The position numbers were made by a program, and so were the translations under genes. A stretch of DNA of 64,000 bases. Source: JABLTI01 sp035528035 (GTDB lineage: Archaea; Asgardarchaeota; Heimdallarchaeia; JABLTI01). The stretch covers positions 124,001 to 188,000 of the forward strand of contig DATKZI010000061.1 of the NCBI GenBank assembly GCA_035528035.1. Reading direction: 5' to 3'. Shown piece after piece: positions 61,731-64,000 of this stretch. The notes under the pieces are model-generated. The model saw only the letters and a program-made list of their open reading frames with translations. It searched no databases and was not told where the DNA came from. Positions within the stretch are counted from its first letter, which is position 1. The number at the start of each line of letters is the position of its first letter.

Positions 61731-62537
61731 TTATTCTTTCAAATCTAGAAGTAAATCATCAAGAAATTTCAAAGATTCTTTATTGAATGGAAAGCTAAGA
61801 TCATTTATTACTGGAGATAAACTAATTGCTCCTTGAGTAAATGCTTCAATATCACTACCAGGGGGAGCTTCTTTCGCAGGTTCTCCCCAAAGAAAATAGT
61901 AGTCATTATTGCGTGGATCTTTTCTTAATTCAGGTTTAAAAATAAGAAATCTTTTAGCTAAATTTGTTATTTTAATTGGTGTTTTCTCGGTAATTGAAAA
62001 GGGATAATTAACATTAATGAATGCTAAATTTTCAGGATATTTTTCACCTAATAAAATCGATACTATTTTAGCTGAAATTTTGGCTGTTTGTTCAAATGTT
62101 TCTCGAGAAGGAGTAATAAAATAATGTTGAGGGGAAACATCCATTGAAAAAGCTATTGCTGGAACACCATAAAATGATGCTTCAAAAGCAGCAGCACAAG
62201 TGCCTGATGTAAGAACAATATGGGATGAAATATTCAAACCTTGGTTGATACCAGAAACAACTAGATCAAAAGGACCATCTAATTCATGTAAACCAAAGAT
62301 TACCGCATCAGCAGAGGTACCATTGATTGAATAACCTTCAAAATCACCATTAATGATGATCTTTTCTATTCGTAAAATTTGATTAATAGTTATTGCTTTT
62401 CCTTCAGCACTTCTTTGGATGTGAGGAGTAATAATTGTTACATCAGCTATATTACTTAATTCATAATAAAGCTGTAAGAGACCATTACTATGAATGCCAT
62501 CATCACAAGTTAACAAGATTTTAGGCTTATTAGACAT
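61731..62537 (-). CDS. surE: SurE-family 5'/3'-nucleotidase
   Basis: 268 residues, normal length. ILLTCDDGIHSNGLLQLYYE is the N-terminal metal site (the two Asp are present; the preceding Asn of TNDDG is Cys here), QRSAEGKAIT supplies the Ser, SGINQGLNIS the Asn, and GTCAAAFEASFYGVPAIAFS the rest. Hydrolyses nucleoside monophosphates with a bound divalent metal. Convergent with the beta-lactamase-like gene. Confidence 0.9.
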   Translation of the reverse strand: MSNKPKILLTCDDGIHSNGLLQLYYELSNIADVTIITPHIQRSAEGKAITINQILRIEKIIINGDFEGYSINGTSADAVIFGLHELDGPFDLVVSGINQGLNISSHIVLTSGTCAAAFEASFYGVPAIAFSMDVSPQHYFITPSRETFEQTAKISAKIVSILLGEKYPENLAFINVNYPFSITEKTPIKITNLAKRFLIFKPELRKDPRNNDYYFLWGEPAKEAPPGSDIEAFTQGAISLSPVINDLSFPFNKESLKFLDDLLLDLKE

Positions 62538-62687
62538 AATTAAAAGACGATATTATCTTATATAAAATTCATTCTGTTAGTAAAAAAACTATATCGTAAA
62601 TTTAATAATATACAAGTATAGAATTTGACTATAAAGAAAAGTATAAAATGGACGGAGAAGTTCAGTAATTAAAATAAAGGTGAACCT

Positions 62688-63914
62688 ATGTCTCAAGAAA
62701 ACCCGTTGGAATCAAAGGTAATAGTTCTAGGATTATCACAATCAGGAAAAACTTCGATACGTCAAGTTATATTTGAAGGATTCACACCTCAAGCAACGGC
62801 ATTAAATGCAGCAACAGTAAGGATAAATAGGAAATTATTCAATCTTGCAGGTGGAAGTATTAACCTCTATGATATTGGAGGACAAACTAATTACTTAGAT
62901 GAAGTCTTTCAACAATATAAAAATCGTACTTTTACAGATGTAAAAGCAGCAATCTTTGTTGTAGATATTTCCGATGCAGCAAATATTATGCGATCTAAAT
63001 ATTATTTTGATTTAACACTTAAAGCATTAAGCAACCTCAGTAAACCCGCTCGTATTTACATTTTTGCTCATAAAATGGATGTTATGCCTTTAAATAGACG
63101 CGAAGCTGCTCTTGCTTCAATAGCTGATATTTTTGAAATCAAAAAATTTGATAATGTTTCCATTCATGGGACGTCTATTTTTGACCAAACAGTCTGGGAT
63201 GCTATGCAATTAGTATTATCTTATGTTTATCCTCGAGATGATGCAAAAACAACTGAGATAAAAAGTATCGTTGGTAATTATCATCTTGAATTCTTAGCTT
63301 TATCAACACCACAAGGATTGATTTTATATTCAGAACCAGAGGTTGAAGCTGGGGTTAATTATAATAGACTAAAAAATGAATTATCTAAAGCTTATTTCCC
63401 AAATTTAGTGTTAGATCAAGCAATGTTTACCTTTGGAGATTTCAAAGTTTTTATGAGAGAAATGGAAGATGATATGGTTATTACTAGTGTTTTTCCAGTT
63501 AAGCAAGATATCACACAAACTCAAGCATCTTTTGATAACCTATGTGGAAAATTAAATAATATTTTCAAACCTGATGAACTTCTTGGTAAAGCAAAGAATA
63601 AAATGCGCAAAACCCTTGCTGATTATTTGAAATCGAACAAAGTGAAAAATGTTGATGAATTGGAAAGAAAATTCGATTCTAGAATATCAATCAAATGTGA
63701 TATTTGTGGCAAACAGATCCAAAAATCAGTTCTCGATATTGCACTTGATAATGCTGAACAACTTGATAGAGGTATGAAAATAACTTCTGGTTTCGGCTCT
63801 ATTACTGTAGAGATTTATCCAATTCATGAATGTGTAGAAGGTTTTCGTGAAATTCCAGTAATTTTAGACCAAAATCTTGAATATCGAAGATATGAAAAAA
63901 GCAGACCAATCTAA
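62688..63914 (+). CDS. Rag/Gtr-type GTPase with longin-like region and C-terminal zinc module
   Basis: 408 residues. G1 LGLSQSGKTS (G15-S23), G3 YDIGGQTNY (D62-Q66), G4 AHKMD (H128-D131, the same H-K-M-D as human RagA) and G5-like GTSIFDQTVWDAM, matching RagA TSIWDETLY. Residues ~195-310 are a longin/roadblock-like C-domain (YHLEFLALSTPQGLILYSE, FGDFKVFMREMEDDMVI). The end has C337, C340, H380 and C382, a zinc module shared with the protein at 50419. Rag GTPases sit on a roadblock scaffold at membranes and signal nutrient state in eukaryotes; the archaeal role is unknown. AAGGTGA precedes the ATG. Confidence 0.85.
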   Translation: MSQENPLESKVIVLGLSQSGKTSIRQVIFEGFTPQATALNAATVRINRKLFNLAGGSINLYDIGGQTNYLDEVFQQYKNRTFTDVKAAIFVVDISDAANIMRSKYYFDLTLKALSNLSKPARIYIFAHKMDVMPLNRREAALASIADIFEIKKFDNVSIHGTSIFDQTVWDAMQLVLSYVYPRDDAKTTEIKSIVGNYHLEFLALSTPQGLILYSEPEVEAGVNYNRLKNELSKAYFPNLVLDQAMFTFGDFKVFMREMEDDMVITSVFPVKQDITQTQASFDNLCGKLNNIFKPDELLGKAKNKMRKTLADYLKSNKVKNVDELERKFDSRISIKCDICGKQIQKSVLDIALDNAEQLDRGMKITSGFGSITVEIYPIHECVEGFREIPVILDQNLEYRRYEKSRPI

Positions 63915-64000
63915 TTGGTTTGTTTTATTTTTATCATTTTATTTTTTTTCCGAATCAAGTGAACCATTTTCAAGAGATGATATTTGGACTTCTCTGACCT

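Overview
The window is AT-rich (roughly 30% G+C by eye) and archaeal in character. It uses TATA-like boxes and many TTG, GTG and even CTG starts behind good Shine-Dalgarno sequences. It also carries an archaeal-type valyl-tRNA synthetase, an archaeal ThiR-type regulator, a DRG-like TGS GTPase and DUF92. The eukaryote-like set points to an Asgard archaeon (Promethearchaeota), possibly Heimdall-like: a probable profilin, a Rag/Gtr-type GTPase with a C-terminal longin-like region, a Ras-superfamily GTPase, several roadblock/longin-like proteins and membrane-anchored RING-like proteins. The assignment rests on protein content only. No rRNA or tRNA gene was recognised.

Layout. 0-13 kb: an edge-truncated cupin, an M20 peptidase, an Fe-S protein, a ketopantoate-reductase-like enzyme, two decayed gene fragments fused head to head (ABC-2 permease and TrmO), a membrane beta-propeller protein, and a minus-strand redox run (VOC protein, three aldo/keto reductases of which two carry ferredoxin domains, one Fe-S flavoprotein) with a divergent winged-helix regulator. 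13-23 kb: an SDR-type epimerase, zinc-ribbon membrane proteins, an orphan DNA-methylase-like gene, an UPF0173 hydrolase, a surface protein starting at CTG, a ThiR-type regulator, a large subtilase and the probable profilin. 23-36 kb: a 1036-residue coiled-coil/polyproline/PRC-barrel-like protein convergent with profilin, a VTE5-like prenol kinase, a thioredoxin, a TrmB-like regulator, an HD-domain protein, a structured intergenic element, valS and DUF92 (VTE6-like). 36-41 kb: the TGS GTPase, a surface protein, a ferredoxin plus tungsten aldehyde oxidoreductase pair, and DegV.

42-49 kb is a tidy operon, icd-acn-citD-citE-citF-citX. It links isocitrate dehydrogenase and aconitase to a bacterial-type citrate lyase together with the transferase that attaches its prosthetic group. 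This would connect 2-oxoglutarate/isocitrate/citrate with oxaloacetate plus acetate in one transcription unit.

50-64 kb is accessory and signalling-rich. It has a zinc-finger protein of possible DENN-like nature, a Ras-like GTPase, two roadblock-like proteins, two intact and one broken membrane RING-like genes, a surface protein with an in-frame TAG at codon 3, a TPR plus longin-like protein, a class C beta-lactamase-like hydrolase, SurE and the Rag-like GTPase. Short palindromes built on CGTCGA and GTCTTA recur between these genes. The most attractive candidates for a new system are profilin next to a polyproline protein, and this GTPase/roadblock/RING neighbourhood.
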